Assembly (NCBI GenBank): GCA_007833815.1
Contig: CP033464.1
Span: forward strand, 2,908,001 to 2,972,000
Direction of reading: 5' to 3'
Origin: Brevibacillus laterosporus
Lineage (GTDB): Bacteria > Bacillota > Bacilli > Brevibacillales > Brevibacillaceae
DNA length: 64,000 nt
Below the pieces are notes generated by a model. It saw only the letters and a program-made list of their open reading frames with translations. It was not told the DNA's origin and searched no databases. Both the position numbers and the translations under genes were made by a program. Below are positions 35,253 through 43,776 of this stretch, one piece after another; within the stretch, counting starts at the first letter, position 1; each line of letters opens with the position of its first letter.

Positions 35253-35271
35253 AACAAGCCTCTATCATCGT

Positions 35272-35380
35272 GAAGTGCACCCCTTAAAGTAGACATTGGA
35301 AAAACCCTCGAGGTTATCCGATGAACTGAACTGACCCCCGAATAGTGGACACTTTTAGAAAAAGTGGACCTATTCGGGGT
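35272..35380 (+). mobile_element. IS3-type terminal sequences, remnant
   Basis: GAAGTGCACCCCTTAAAGTA (35272 on) and GAACTGACCCCCGAATAGTG (about 35327 on) are two degenerate copies of the same end-like sequence in tandem. A third copy lies inverted: CCCCGAATAG (35336-35345) faces CTATTCGGGG (35370-35379), with CACTTTT/AAAAGTG inside. Ends of this kind flank IS3-family elements by my recollection; no transposase is present. The inverted pair is followed by TTTTTGTG and could terminate transcription. Confidence 0.45.
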
Positions 35381-35431
35381 TTTTGTGTTTTTTAAAAGGC
35401 TAAATCCTGCTTCTAACGAATTTCCTGCTGT

Positions 35432-35762
35432 GTGATAATCACTCTTCGCAAAATTATAAACGTCGCAACTTTATTTCAATCCTACAAATGGCAAACAAAA
35501 GACGAGAAGCGGCTTGAGGTAGTCACGAATGCTAAAACAGGGCAGGTTGAGGAAATTCAGGTTCCAAGAGCTGCTAGAAAAATAACGATTTCGTCAGGAT
35601 GGAATACCTATACTCGAACAATATCCTAATGAAGCATATGTTGTATCGGTTGATCCGTTTTCGGGAAAAGTCAATGGATTCCGAAATAATACGGAATGGA
35701 AGGACAAAATTGATCTGCCTGATAAGAGTCAAGCAATTACAGGAAAAATAGAAATGCGTTGA
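35432..35762 (+). pseudogene. Relic of a PepSY-like secreted protein, frameshifted
   Basis: The first frame contains FQSYKWQTKDEKRLEVVTNA and KTGQVEEIQV, ending in an early stop. The frame shift near 35615 continues with ILEQYPNEAYVVSVDPFSGK and VNGFRNNTEWKDKIDLPDKS to a stop at 35760. The second part resembles PepSY repeats (QYP...YVVSVDP.SGKV). It begins without a signal peptide or start site. Both pieces fit one former protein broken by a frameshift. Family assignment is tentative. Confidence 0.45.
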
Positions 35763-35818
35763 TCTTAAGTATTCCATTTAAAAAAGCGGGACAGTTACTC
35801 GTGGTCTCACAAAATTAC

Positions 35819-35908
35819 AAAAATACACCCTATCATATGCATTGGAATGCTTAGAACAGACTTACAAGTCTCCTAAGAACCAATGTCTTCATGAGTGGGT
35901 GTATTTTT
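35819..35908 (-). terminator. 90-nt nested hairpin, terminator of comA-comB-DUF441
   Basis: AAAAATACACCC (35819-35830) pairs with 35897-35908. Inside are four more helices: TCAT/ATGA (35833-35836 with 35891-35894), CATTGG/CCAATG (35840-35845 with 35880-35885), CTTAG/CTAAG (35850-35854 with 35873-35877), and AGAC/GTCT at the tip. Read leftward it ends in GTATTTTT, fitting termination of the operon on the minus strand. The whole 90 nt folds back on itself. Confidence 0.7.
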
Positions 35909-35933
35909 ACATTTTCCTTGTCACAATGGACCC

Positions 35934-36404
35934 TCACATTGCTTTACCTATCCAGTCCAACAGTTTCATCAAAAAAGCTGTAATTCCAGCTGCCATCAGT
36001 GGTCCTACAGGCACTCCTTTAAAAAATACAATGCCAATAATAGAACCAATAACTAAGCCTACAATTAACTGAGGGTCAGCACGTAGCATATCCAGCCCTT
36101 TTCCGTTTAGATGAGTAGCTAGGATCCCTCCTACCAGCGCCATGATGCCGACTATGGTGGTAAAGAGTGGAGTTACATCTTTGAGCGATACCTTTTCACT
36201 GGCAAATGGTACGAGAACGGATACGGTTAAAAAGAGAAGGCCCAATTCCAGACCACGTCTCTCCACAGCTGGAAATAGGCGTTCTAACGAAGTTAATTTT
36301 AGGACCAACAATAAGCTGGCTGCGGTAGCAATGATGGGAGAACGACCAATGAGGCCAACAATGATGAGTACAACCAACATAATTTCACCGCTTGCTACAT
36401 GCAT
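35934..36404 (-). CDS. DUF441 (YtwI-like) membrane protein
   Basis: A 156-residue membrane protein with four to five transmembrane helices. [22 protein letters not shown], then [20 protein letters not shown], and the C-terminal [14 protein letters not shown] are the conserved blocks of DUF441. It has no known function; family members are widespread in Bacilli. It follows comB by 38 bp in the same direction and is followed by the large hairpin. The start at 36404 has a poor ribosome site; ATG 36380 (GGTGA upstream) is an alternative. Confidence 0.8.
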   Translation of the reverse strand: MHVASGEIMLVVLIIVGLIGRSPIIATAASLLLVLKLTSLERLFPAVERRGLELGLLFLTVSVLVPFASEKVSLKDVTPLFTTIVGIMALVGGILATHLNGKGLDMLRADPQLIVGLVIGSIIGIVFFKGVPVGPLMAAGITAFLMKLLDWIGKAM

Positions 36405-36442
36405 GATTCATCGAACCCCTGTCCTGTGTCTTCCTCTCAAAT

Positions 36443-37162
36443 TTATGAGCCAAGCAGGGGGAGTATGCGTTTTTCCTTGTAGACAGGAACGATTTTATAA
36501 TGATTGAGCTGACTAGCCATTTCTATATCTTCTTGATGTTGATGATGCCGTAAACGTTTACCAGTCTTGCTGTTCATCATAACTTGCAAGAGGGAAGGAG
36601 CAAAAGACTGATAAGCTGCTCGCATTGCTTCTGCTAAATCACATACCTCGATGGAGGGGAGAGAATTCTTTGCCTCGTGCACTAAAAAGCCAGCACATAG
36701 GCCATCTTCTAAAGCGAATTCCATTCGTGTGCCGGAACAATAAAGGGTGATATCACGCTTTAATTGAAGTGCTTGTGTAATACAAGCTGTTGCATTTAGA
36801 AAAGCTGCGATATATAAATGCTCCGCCTTCTCCGCCTTTTGCATGGCACGGGTACCGTTTGTGGTGGTTAAAACGAGATGAGGTTTGTGTTCCCAGTTCA
36901 CTTTTTTCATCGCGATAGGGGAATTGTTTTCATCAAATAATGCGATTTTTTTGCACTGGCGTTCCCCAGCGAGAAGAGTTTGATTCGTACGTAAAGACAG
37001 TGCTTGCCCGATTGTCTCGGTGATACTCACCGACTGACAGCCATGGGCCAGAGCACTAATAATAGTGCTGGTAGAGCGTAGTACATCAATAACAATGACG
37101 GTTCGATGTGTAATCTGATCTAAACGAATCTCTTCTACTGTGGGCACCACTTCTATTCGCAT
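36443..37162 (-). CDS. comB: 2-phosphosulfolactate phosphatase (ComB)
   Basis: A 239-residue enzyme of the ComB family that removes phosphate from (R)-2-phospho-3-sulfolactate. VIDVLRSTSTIISALAHG near the start and TTTNGTRA and CSGTRMEFALEDGLCAG later are the conserved active-site blocks. It overlaps comA by 10 bp. With ComA it converts phosphoenolpyruvate and sulfite to sulfolactate; in B. subtilis 3-sulfolactate accumulates in spores, and the homologs there are YitC and YitD. The AGGAGA ribosome site lies inside comA. Confidence 0.88.
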   Translation of the reverse strand: MRIEVVPTVEEIRLDQITHRTVIVIDVLRSTSTIISALAHGCQSVSITETIGQALSLRTNQTLLAGERQCKKIALFDENNSPIAMKKVNWEHKPHLVLTTTNGTRAMQKAEKAEHLYIAAFLNATACITQALQLKRDITLYCSGTRMEFALEDGLCAGFLVHEAKNSLPSIEVCDLAEAMRAAYQSFAPSLLQVMMNSKTGKRLRHHQHQEDIEMASQLNHYKIVPVYKEKRILPLLGS

Positions 37163-37974
37163 ACCAATCTTCTCCTGTCTTCTAATACCTGATAGGCGGT
37201 GTCACCGCGCAATCCACGGCGCAGAGTTTCAAGAGATAAGAGATCAGCAGGAGCGATGTTTCCAAGATTAACGTCAAGCCCAATCGTCTTTAACAAACTG
37301 ATCTGTTGAGGCTTCTGAGGAGCTTCCCAGATTAGCTTAGTAGCAAGTGTAGATGCTTGTTGTATGACTTGTTGAACGAACTTTGCATCGATTTCTCCCT
37401 GCTTGTTGTAGATACCAACATTACCGCTTTCTCTCGCTTCCACAATGACATAGTCGGCACCAGCCTTCACATCTGCCGCCAGCGTGGCCAAGAGCATTTC
37501 TTGATCAGCGCGGAATGTACTCGCCTTTTGTCCATATTCTGAAAATACACGAAACCCCATTTCTCTAGCCATTGAAATCGCATCATGCCTCTCTTCAATA
37601 GAAATGGGCATGCTACCATCTGAAATTTCCACTGCATTAAATCCAGCATCCCGGATTCGTTCCAGATACGTCTTTACTCCATTCTGCGTACAGGCTATTT
37701 CAAAAAATGTTCCACCTGGCATGACTGCAATATCTAGAGAGAGGGCTAGAGTTAGTTTTTCTTCTAGCACTGAAAACGGATAGAGAACAGAGGTTCCAAA
37801 GCCTAGTTTATAAATATCAATATAGGTGGAAGCGGTGTGTAGCAAGTCTTTCATTGCGTGTAAGCCTAATCCTTTGTCGATTACCATCGTAACGCCGGTA
37901 TGACGTGGCTTACATTCTCGGGTACAGGAGGGATCTACCCACTGAGTCGGCCAGAACGAGATCTCTTTTTCCAT
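37153..37974 (-). CDS. comA: Phosphosulfolactate synthase (ComA)
   Basis: A 273-residue TIM-barrel enzyme adding sulfite to phosphoenolpyruvate to give phosphosulfolactate. GVTMVIDKGLGLHAMKDLLH, DIYKLGFGTSVLYP, FEIACTQNG, VEISDGSMPI and EARESGNVGIY are diagnostic. ATG 37974 follows GGAGAGAG. It heads the comA-comB-DUF441 operon, transcribed away from yqhV. This comA is unrelated to the competence regulator of the same name. The upstream GCATATG...CTATGGAT spacing hints at a mother-cell sigma factor promoter, but this is weak. Confidence 0.9.
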   Translation of the reverse strand: MEKEISFWPTQWVDPSCTRECKPRHTGVTMVIDKGLGLHAMKDLLHTASTYIDIYKLGFGTSVLYPFSVLEEKLTLALSLDIAVMPGGTFFEIACTQNGVKTYLERIRDAGFNAVEISDGSMPISIEERHDAISMAREMGFRVFSEYGQKASTFRADQEMLLATLAADVKAGADYVIVEARESGNVGIYNKQGEIDAKFVQQVIQQASTLATKLIWEAPQKPQQISLLKTIGLDVNLGNIAPADLLSLETLRRGLRGDTAYQVLEDRRRLVCE

Positions 37975-38127
37975 TAGTAAGCTCTCTCCAATCCATAGGC
38001 ATTTGTTTTACCATATGCAGTCTGTGTCTACATGGTCGACGAGGTATGAGCCTATCTATTTTTGATTGGTAAAGGACATAACATCGGACAAGTTGCATAG
38101 AGTGGGGAAGAGAGGGGAGTGGCATGC

Positions 38128-38394
38128 ATGTGGGAAAAAGCAATTTTGGGGATGGCTTCGTTACGATTGTTGTCGGGCAGTCTGGAAATTATTGTAGCCT
38201 TGCTAATCCTCAGGGTAAATCAAGTAGAAAAAGCGTTGATTTATAATTCCGGTCTAGCTTTGGTTGGTCCCATGATCTTACTCGCAACTACTACGATTGG
38301 GATGGTAGGTTTATCCGATAAATTGTCACTTACGAAAATATTGTGGATCTTTATCGGGGTGACTTGCATTTTGATTGGGGTAAAAAGTAAATAG
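38128..38394 (+). CDS. yqhV: YqhV-like small membrane protein (DUF2619)
   Basis: An 88-residue protein with three transmembrane helices: MASLRLLSGSLEIIVALLIL, NSGLALVGPMILLATTTIGM and ILWIFIGVTCILIGV. This is the YqhV/DUF2619 pattern, found in spore formers just before spoIIIAA, as here. Function is unknown. ATG 38128 has GGGGAG about 8 nt upstream; a GTG nine bases earlier is directly against the ribosome site and unlikely. Confidence 0.82.
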   Translation: MWEKAILGMASLRLLSGSLEIIVALLILRVNQVEKALIYNSGLALVGPMILLATTTIGMVGLSDKLSLTKILWIFIGVTCILIGVKSK

Positions 38395-38448
38395 TCGTTG
38401 CCGGTTCTGGGGAATACTACCCACTAGCAAAAGTGAGGAGGAATTCTT

Positions 38449-38940
38449 ATGGAACACGTAGAGCAGCATTTGGCTTATTTACAAGGATTAGTGGAGGGAT
38501 TAGACCCAGAACAAGCCGGTTTAGAAGGAAAGGCTTTGTTCAGTCTGGTACAGCTTTGTGATGATTTAATAGCGGAATTGAGAACTGTTCATGTACGTGT
38601 GGAAGAATGTGAGCAATATATAGAAGCTGTAGATGAAGATTTAACCGATCTAGAGTACCTGTTATACGATGACGAAGAAATTTACGAAACAGTACACGAA
38701 GACTATCAAGAAGCAATGAGCTACCGAGAACAATTCTCGGATCTGGATGATTCGGACGAAGCGTATTATTATGAAGCGCTTCATACAACAGACAGGAAGG
38801 GGATCGTTCAACATGTCCATGAATTGGAATGTCCCCAATGTAGAGAGGTTTTAATGATTAAAGAAGAAGTTGATCCTGAGGGCTATCATTCCTATGAAAT
38901 AACAAATCGCTTCCATCGGGATATTCTTAATCCATCGTAG
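38449..38940 (+). CDS. Acidic helical protein with C-terminal CxxC (CD1247-like)
   Basis: A 163-residue very acidic protein. Residues 1-75 are helical and begin VEQHLAYLQGLVEGLD, matching the CD1247 N-terminal domain family of spore-forming Firmicutes. A Tyr/Asp/Glu-rich linker follows, then a C-terminal segment with LECPQCREVLMI, a single zinc-ribbon-like CxxC. AGGAGGA precedes the ATG. Located between yqhV and spoIIIAA, a position where homologs are often found. Its function is not known. Confidence 0.7.
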   Translation: MEHVEQHLAYLQGLVEGLDPEQAGLEGKALFSLVQLCDDLIAELRTVHVRVEECEQYIEAVDEDLTDLEYLLYDDEEIYETVHEDYQEAMSYREQFSDLDDSDEAYYYEALHTTDRKGIVQHVHELECPQCREVLMIKEEVDPEGYHSYEITNRFHRDILNPS

Positions 38941-39014
38941 TCACCCGTCTCAAAAGTCAATTATAAGTCCACTCTAGCAACGGAAAATGATGTACTAGTT
39001 TTCCTTGCCTTATA

Positions 39015-39045
39015 GTCATAAATGTTGTCCCTTCCCGCATAGGAT
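39015..39045 (+). promoter_or_regulatory. Predicted sigma-E promoter of the spoIIIA operon
   Basis: GTCATAAAT (39015-39023) and CATAGGAT (39038-39045), 14 nt apart, fit the sigma-E consensus (-35 ATA-type, -10 CATA...T). The B. subtilis spoIIIA operon is known to be transcribed by sigma-E in the mother cell. Transcription would start about 25 nt before the spoIIIAA ATG. Confidence 0.55.
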
Positions 39046-39078
39046 GAGATAAGTCAGAGTGGACAAAGGGGAGACTTT

Positions 39079-40038
39079 ATGAAACATATCTTGTCTTTGT
39101 TGCCGACAGAGATACGCGCCGTGATAGCGGCTCTGCCTGTAAAAGTGCAAGAACATGTAGAAGAGATTCGACTACGACAAAACCTACCGATCGAGATTCG
39201 TTACGGACATCAGGCAAGTTATGTAACACCCACAGGTCAGCTTACAGCCAATTTTCGCCAAGGTTGGATGTTTCGTGAGGATTCAAGCGTAAAATTACTT
39301 AATCAGATTAGCCAGCACTCGCTTTATGCGTTGGAGGAAGAATTGAGGCGGGGGTACATTACAGTTGTCGGGGGACATCGTATTGGTATCGCCGGCAGGG
39401 TGGTGCTAGAGCGTGGAGATGTCAAAGGGATACGAGATATAACCAGTTTTAATATAAGGATTGCCCGTGAAAAAAAAGGCGTAGCAAAGGATATCCTCGC
39501 ATATTTGTTTGATAAGGGGCAATTTCAATCAACATTGGTGATCTCACCTCCGCAATGCGGCAAAACTACGTTACTCCGTGATTTGGCAAGATGCATTAGT
39601 TATGGTAACGAGTGGTCTTCTAGCAAAAAGGTAGGGATTGTAGACGAACGCTCCGAAATAGCAGGATGTTACAATGGCATTCCGCAACGAGACGTAGGGC
39701 CGCGCACCGATGTGTTGGATGCTTGTCCTAAAGCAATTGGAATGATGATGATGATTCGTTCCATGTCACCTGACCTCATTGTAGTAGATGAAATCGGTAG
39801 ACAGGAAGACAGTGAAGCTATATGGGAAGCTCTACATGCAGGGGTAGCTGTGTTATGCAGTGCTCACGGCATTGCACTTGAAGACATCGCAAAGCGGCCT
39901 ACGATTTCGCGGTTAATCGTGGAGAGGGTATTTAAACGTTACGTGATTCTTAGTCGAGAACACGGAGCTGGGACAATTCACGGATTATATGACGAGCACT
40001 TGCGACCAATGAAGGAGAATGTCATATGCTCAAGATAA
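39079..40038 (+). CDS. spoIIIAA: Stage III sporulation protein AA, secretion-type ATPase
   Basis: A 319-residue ATPase related to type II/IV secretion motors. The P-loop is ISPPQCGKTTLLRDLA near residue 160, and Walker B lies in PDLIVVDEIGRQEDSEAI with GIPQRDVGPRTDVLD before it. It powers the SpoIIIA-SpoIIQ feeding channel that links mother cell and forespore after engulfment. First gene of an eight-gene operon; ATG follows AAAGGGGAG. The next gene starts 13 bp before its end. Confidence 0.97.
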   Translation: MKHILSLLPTEIRAVIAALPVKVQEHVEEIRLRQNLPIEIRYGHQASYVTPTGQLTANFRQGWMFREDSSVKLLNQISQHSLYALEEELRRGYITVVGGHRIGIAGRVVLERGDVKGIRDITSFNIRIAREKKGVAKDILAYLFDKGQFQSTLVISPPQCGKTTLLRDLARCISYGNEWSSSKKVGIVDERSEIAGCYNGIPQRDVGPRTDVLDACPKAIGMMMMIRSMSPDLIVVDEIGRQEDSEAIWEALHAGVAVLCSAHGIALEDIAKRPTISRLIVERVFKRYVILSREHGAGTIHGLYDEHLRPMKENVICSR

Positions 40039-40544
40039 TGGCGGCTATTGTAGTGCTATTGTCAGCCTCTCTTATTGGTATCCAGTTAGGAAAGCGTTAT
40101 AGCGAGCGAGTAAAAGAACTAAGAGCCTTGCTTCACTCCTTGCAAATGCTAGAGACGGAGATTGTCTATGGAGCTACGCCTCTCTCGTTAGCTTTCGAAA
40201 AAATTTCTGTTCGAGTGACCAAAAGCATTGGGAATCTGTACAAGCGGGCTAGTGAGCTTTTACAAACCAAAGAAGGAGAATCCACCCAAATGATTTGGCA
40301 AACAGCATTGGAACAAACCTGGGCAACAACAGCATTACGAAAAGAAGAGAAAGAAGTCTTAAAGAATCTGGGCTATGTCATGGGGAATTCGGATCGAGAG
40401 GATCAGAAGAAGCATTTGCAACTAACCGTCTTTCATTTGCGAGGTTTAGAAGAAGAGGCCAAAGCCGAACAGATTAAGTACGAAAAGATGTACAAAAGTT
40501 TAGGATTTTTAGGCGGACTTCTCGTCGTCATACTAATGATGTAA
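40026..40544 (+). CDS. spoIIIAB: Stage III sporulation protein AB
   Basis: A 172-residue protein with an N-terminal transmembrane helix, the conserved GIQLGKRYSERVKELRALLHSLQMLETEIVYG core region and a C-terminal helix (LGFLGGLLVVILMM). It resembles the GspF-like platform component and helps the SpoIIIAA motor in the feeding channel. The start overlaps spoIIIAA, with AAGGAG upstream. Confidence 0.95.
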   Translation: MLKIMAAIVVLLSASLIGIQLGKRYSERVKELRALLHSLQMLETEIVYGATPLSLAFEKISVRVTKSIGNLYKRASELLQTKEGESTQMIWQTALEQTWATTALRKEEKEVLKNLGYVMGNSDREDQKKHLQLTVFHLRGLEEEAKAEQIKYEKMYKSLGFLGGLLVVILMM

Positions 40545-40560
40545 GAGCGAGGTGTGAGGC

Positions 40561-40764
40561 GTGGGCTTTGATTTGACTCCAGTATTCCAAATTGCCGGCG
40601 TTGGGTTCATCGTTGCGATTATTCAGACGGTACTAAAAGCTTCAGGAAAGGAAGACATTGCACAGTGGGCCACGCTGGTAGGATTTATTATTGTGTTGTT
40701 TATGGTAGCACATTATTTAGGTGATTTATTTACCGAGGTAAAACGAGTCTTCCTTTTTAATTAG
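40561..40764 (+). CDS. spoIIIAC: Stage III sporulation protein AC
   Basis: A 67-residue membrane protein with two helices. The sequence VFQIAGVGFIVAIIQTVLKA followed by SGKEDIAQWATLVGFIIVLF is typical of SpoIIIAC. The start is GTG 40561, near GAGG. With SpoIIIAD and AE it forms the membrane part of the channel. Normal size. Confidence 0.94.
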   Translation: MGFDLTPVFQIAGVGFIVAIIQTVLKASGKEDIAQWATLVGFIIVLFMVAHYLGDLFTEVKRVFLFN

Positions 40765-40778
40765 GGGGTGGGGAGCCG

Positions 40779-41168
40779 ATGGACATCGTGCAAATTGTCG
40801 GTCTGGGCTTAGTAGCAACGCTCCTCGCCCTGGTCATTAAAGAACAAAAACCCTTATTCGCTTTCTTGCTGGCAGTAGTGAGCGGTGTCATCATTTTTAC
40901 CTTTTTAATTGGCAAGATTTCTGATGTCATTCGTGTTTTGGAAAAATTAGCCGTCCATGCTGATCTGAACCTTGTGTTCCTTGGAACGATTTTAAAGATT
41001 ATTGGGATTGCCTATATTGCCGAATTTGGAGCTCAGGTGACGAGAGATGCTGGACAAGGGGCGATCGCCTCCAAAATTGAATTAGCCGGTAAAGTACTTA
41101 TTCTTGTCATGGCGGTTCCCATTATTCAGATCATTATTGAAACAGTGGTCAATTTACTGCCTGCATAA
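40779..41168 (+). CDS. spoIIIAD: Stage III sporulation protein AD
   Basis: A 129-residue protein with about four transmembrane helices, starting IVQIVGLGLVATLLALVIKE and containing KIIGIAYIAEFGAQVTRDAGQGAIASKIE, the conserved SpoIIIAD block. GGGGGTGGGGAG lies upstream of the ATG. It is related in sequence to SpoIIIAC. Expected in the mother-cell membrane facing the forespore. Confidence 0.95.
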   Translation: MDIVQIVGLGLVATLLALVIKEQKPLFAFLLAVVSGVIIFTFLIGKISDVIRVLEKLAVHADLNLVFLGTILKIIGIAYIAEFGAQVTRDAGQGAIASKIELAGKVLILVMAVPIIQIIIETVVNLLPA

Positions 41169-41187
41169 AGGGAGGTGAGGTTGAACG

Positions 41188-42372
41188 GTGGCACAAAGAT
41201 ATACCCTGTTGCTCCTGTTTCTTCTGCTATTCTTTGCAGATGGTGCCATCGCAGCATCATCAACCCCCGAGACCTTTTCGCCAGTGGAAAAAATGGTCAA
41301 GCAGCAGACAGAGCATTTAAATATGCAACAGATTGAGACTTTTTGGAAAAAGACACTGGACCAATATGAGGGCTATCTGCCTGATCTGAAACAAAAAGGC
41401 TTCATGCAACTGCTGATGGAGGATGGAGGTTTGTCGCCATCTAGTCTATTTAAGGGAATTCTAAAATTTTTCTTCCACGAAATTCTTATGAATGGGAAGC
41501 TGCTCAGCTCGATCATCATCATTACCGTGTTCGCGATGCTTCTAGAATCCATGCAAAATGCTTTTGAAAAAAATACGGTTTCTGTTGTAGCTTATGCTAT
41601 TGCTTACCTGGTTTTGATGGTGCTTGCGATGAATAGCTTTCATGTGGCGATTACCTACGCCAAGGATGCAATTCAAGGGATGTCGGACTTTATGCTTGCC
41701 ATGATTCCTCTTGTGCTCGCCTTGCTTGCTTCGATGGGAAACTTAGCTTCGGCCGCCATGTTCCATCCCATTATCGTCTTTATGATCAATATTAGCGGAT
41801 TTCTTATTTCGACCATCATTTTCCCGCTATTATTCCTTTCAGCGATGCTTTCCATTGTCAGTTTATTTTCAGAAAGGTATAAGGTTACGCAGTTAGCAAT
41901 TTTGCTTCGCAATATCGCGATGGGAGTGATGGGTTCGTTTTTAACCATCTTTCTTGCGATTTTGAGCATTCAGGGAGCCACTTCAGCTATGGCAGACGGT
42001 GTCACCATTCGGACAGCGAAGTATATCACAGGAAATTTTGTGCCTGTGGTAGGCCGTATGTTCACGGATGCAGCAGACACGGTCGTTAGTGCTTCTGTGC
42101 TTGTAAAAAATGCAGTGGGACTGGCTGGTGTCATTATTCTACTACTTTTATGTGCCTTTCCAGCAATGAAGATACTGGTACTGGCTCTAATCTACAATTT
42201 TTCCTCGGCTGTACTACAACCGTTGGGAAATAGCCCAATCATTAAAGCTCTAGGCACTATAGGCAAAAGCCTGCTGTATGTATTTGCTGCCCTTGCAACG
42301 GTTGGATTGATGTTCTTTCTGGCCATCACCATCATAATTGCAGCTGGAAATATATCCTTGATGGTTCGGTAG
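41188..42372 (+). CDS. spoIIIAE: Stage III sporulation protein AE
   Basis: A 394-residue protein: a cleavable-looking signal peptide (residues 1-23, ending AIA), an extracytoplasmic region to about residue 105 and about eight transmembrane helices. DFMLAMIPLVLALLASMGN and FPAMKILVLALIYNFSSAVLQP are conserved SpoIIIAE segments. GTG start with GGGAGGTGAGG before it. It is the largest membrane component of the feeding channel and resembles a permease. Confidence 0.95.
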   Translation: MAQRYTLLLLFLLLFFADGAIAASSTPETFSPVEKMVKQQTEHLNMQQIETFWKKTLDQYEGYLPDLKQKGFMQLLMEDGGLSPSSLFKGILKFFFHEILMNGKLLSSIIIITVFAMLLESMQNAFEKNTVSVVAYAIAYLVLMVLAMNSFHVAITYAKDAIQGMSDFMLAMIPLVLALLASMGNLASAAMFHPIIVFMINISGFLISTIIFPLLFLSAMLSIVSLFSERYKVTQLAILLRNIAMGVMGSFLTIFLAILSIQGATSAMADGVTIRTAKYITGNFVPVVGRMFTDAADTVVSASVLVKNAVGLAGVIILLLLCAFPAMKILVLALIYNFSSAVLQPLGNSPIIKALGTIGKSLLYVFAALATVGLMFFLAITIIIAAGNISLMVR

Positions 42373-42382
42373 GTGAAATGAA

Positions 42383-43093
42383 ATGGAATGGTTGAATCTC
42401 TGGTTGCGAAAAGTTGTGCTACTAGTGTTGCTAGCCGCCTTTCTGGATCTCATCTTGCCCAATACGAAGATACAGCAATACGTCAAAATGGTGATGGGCC
42501 TCATTATTCTGCTCACGATCATGTCACCGGTCTTCTCTATTTTTCAAATTACACCAGATGAATTAGCTACCAAAATTGGTATCTACCAGAACAAACAGGA
42601 AAAAAAAGAAAATCAGCCAGAGTGGGAACAACTAACACAAAAATTAGTTCAAGACAAAGATGCACAAATGACCCAATATGTATCTGCACAATTAAGTAGC
42701 CTCCTTGCTGAAAAAGTAAAGGTGACATTTGGAATAACACTATCGGACGTGGCGATTCGTTTTGCTTCAAATGGAGATAAAGATCAAGTAATCAAAGAGA
42801 TTACAGCAACGATTAGCTCAGATCAACTTCCTTCAAGTTCTACCAAGAAAGAACAGCAAGCAACTACCATCAAACCTGTTGAGCGAATTACACCGGTTCA
42901 ATCAGTTGAGATTACTCTCAGTGAACAAGTAGAGGGGAAAGAGACGGAGAATGAGGCTGTCATAGCTTCTGCTCCCGTTGTTAAGCAAGACCCACTTCAT
43001 GCTGAGATTGCAGCTTATATTGCCAAGGAATGCGGTGTGGAAATAAAGCAAGTGGAAGTGATTGCTACAAAACCAGAGGCAGAAAAGCGCTAG
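42383..43093 (+). CDS. spoIIIAF: Stage III sporulation protein AF
   Basis: A 236-residue protein with two N-terminal helices (residues about 8-26 and 33-53) carrying VLLVLLAAFLDLILPNTKIQ, the SpoIIIAF hallmark, then a soluble, charged domain facing the intermembrane space. The C-terminal RBM-like domain includes VEIKQVEVIATKPEA. The middle part (residues 150-195) is low-complexity and probably flexible. It lies 10 bp after spoIIIAE. Confidence 0.93.
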   Translation: MEWLNLWLRKVVLLVLLAAFLDLILPNTKIQQYVKMVMGLIILLTIMSPVFSIFQITPDELATKIGIYQNKQEKKENQPEWEQLTQKLVQDKDAQMTQYVSAQLSSLLAEKVKVTFGITLSDVAIRFASNGDKDQVIKEITATISSDQLPSSSTKKEQQATTIKPVERITPVQSVEITLSEQVEGKETENEAVIASAPVVKQDPLHAEIAAYIAKECGVEIKQVEVIATKPEAEKR

Positions 43094-43123
43094 CACTGCG
43101 GTATCTGAAAGGAGGGATCCTCA

Positions 43124-43762
43124 ATGTTGAATTCGTTAAAGAAAATTATTCAATCCAAGGATGAGCCAAAAAAAATGAAGCCGCTTCATTATCTGATCAT
43201 CTTGCTTTGCTTAGGGGCTGCATTTATGATCTTTACTGATTTTTTGTCATTCGCCCCCGATATAGCACGAGAGCAAGAAGGTGCTTACAGTTCGGTACAG
43301 CCTCCTGATGATCCGCTTAAAAGCGCACCTGCTTTCTCTTCTAATGCAACAGGTGGTGACTTAATACGAGAATATGAGAATCGCTATGAGACACAATTAA
43401 AAGACATATTAGAAAAAGTAACAGGCGTAGGCTCTGTAGAAGTGATGGTGAATCTTGATTCGACTCCAGAAGTTGTAGTAGAGAAGAATCGGGAACAACG
43501 TCAGGCTACTACAAACGAAACCGATAAGGAAAAAGCGACTCGCGCCCAGAGTGACCAATCCCGCAATGAACAGGTGGTTGTCATGAATGGTTCCAAACAA
43601 GAACAGCCTGTCATAGTGAAAACCTTAAAACCTAAAGTGAGAGGAGTGCTGGTTGTAGCCAAAGGAGCAGAGAATATTCAGGTGAAAGCCTGGATTACAG
43701 AAGCCGTTCAGAAAACGTTAGAAGTACCTGCTTATAAAATTGCAATTTTGCCCAAAAAATAG
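43124..43762 (+). CDS. spoIIIAG: Stage III sporulation protein AG
   Basis: A 212-residue bitopic protein: one helix (residues about 24-42), then a ring-building domain (YENRYETQLKDILEKVTGVG and VRGVLVVAKGAENIQVKAWI) with the beta-insertion seen in SpoIIIAG, which forms the large ring of the feeding channel. GGAGGGAT precedes the ATG. Lengths and order match B. subtilis. Confidence 0.95.
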   Translation: MLNSLKKIIQSKDEPKKMKPLHYLIILLCLGAAFMIFTDFLSFAPDIAREQEGAYSSVQPPDDPLKSAPAFSSNATGGDLIREYENRYETQLKDILEKVTGVGSVEVMVNLDSTPEVVVEKNREQRQATTNETDKEKATRAQSDQSRNEQVVVMNGSKQEQPVIVKTLKPKVRGVLVVAKGAENIQVKAWITEAVQKTLEVPAYKIAILPKK

Positions 43763-43776
43763 TAGGAGGGATTTAA

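Noticed and set aside
35842..36072. Plus-strand frame overlapping the 90-nt hairpin and the DUF441 gene
   Set aside because: Antisense to DUF441 and runs through the terminator structure.
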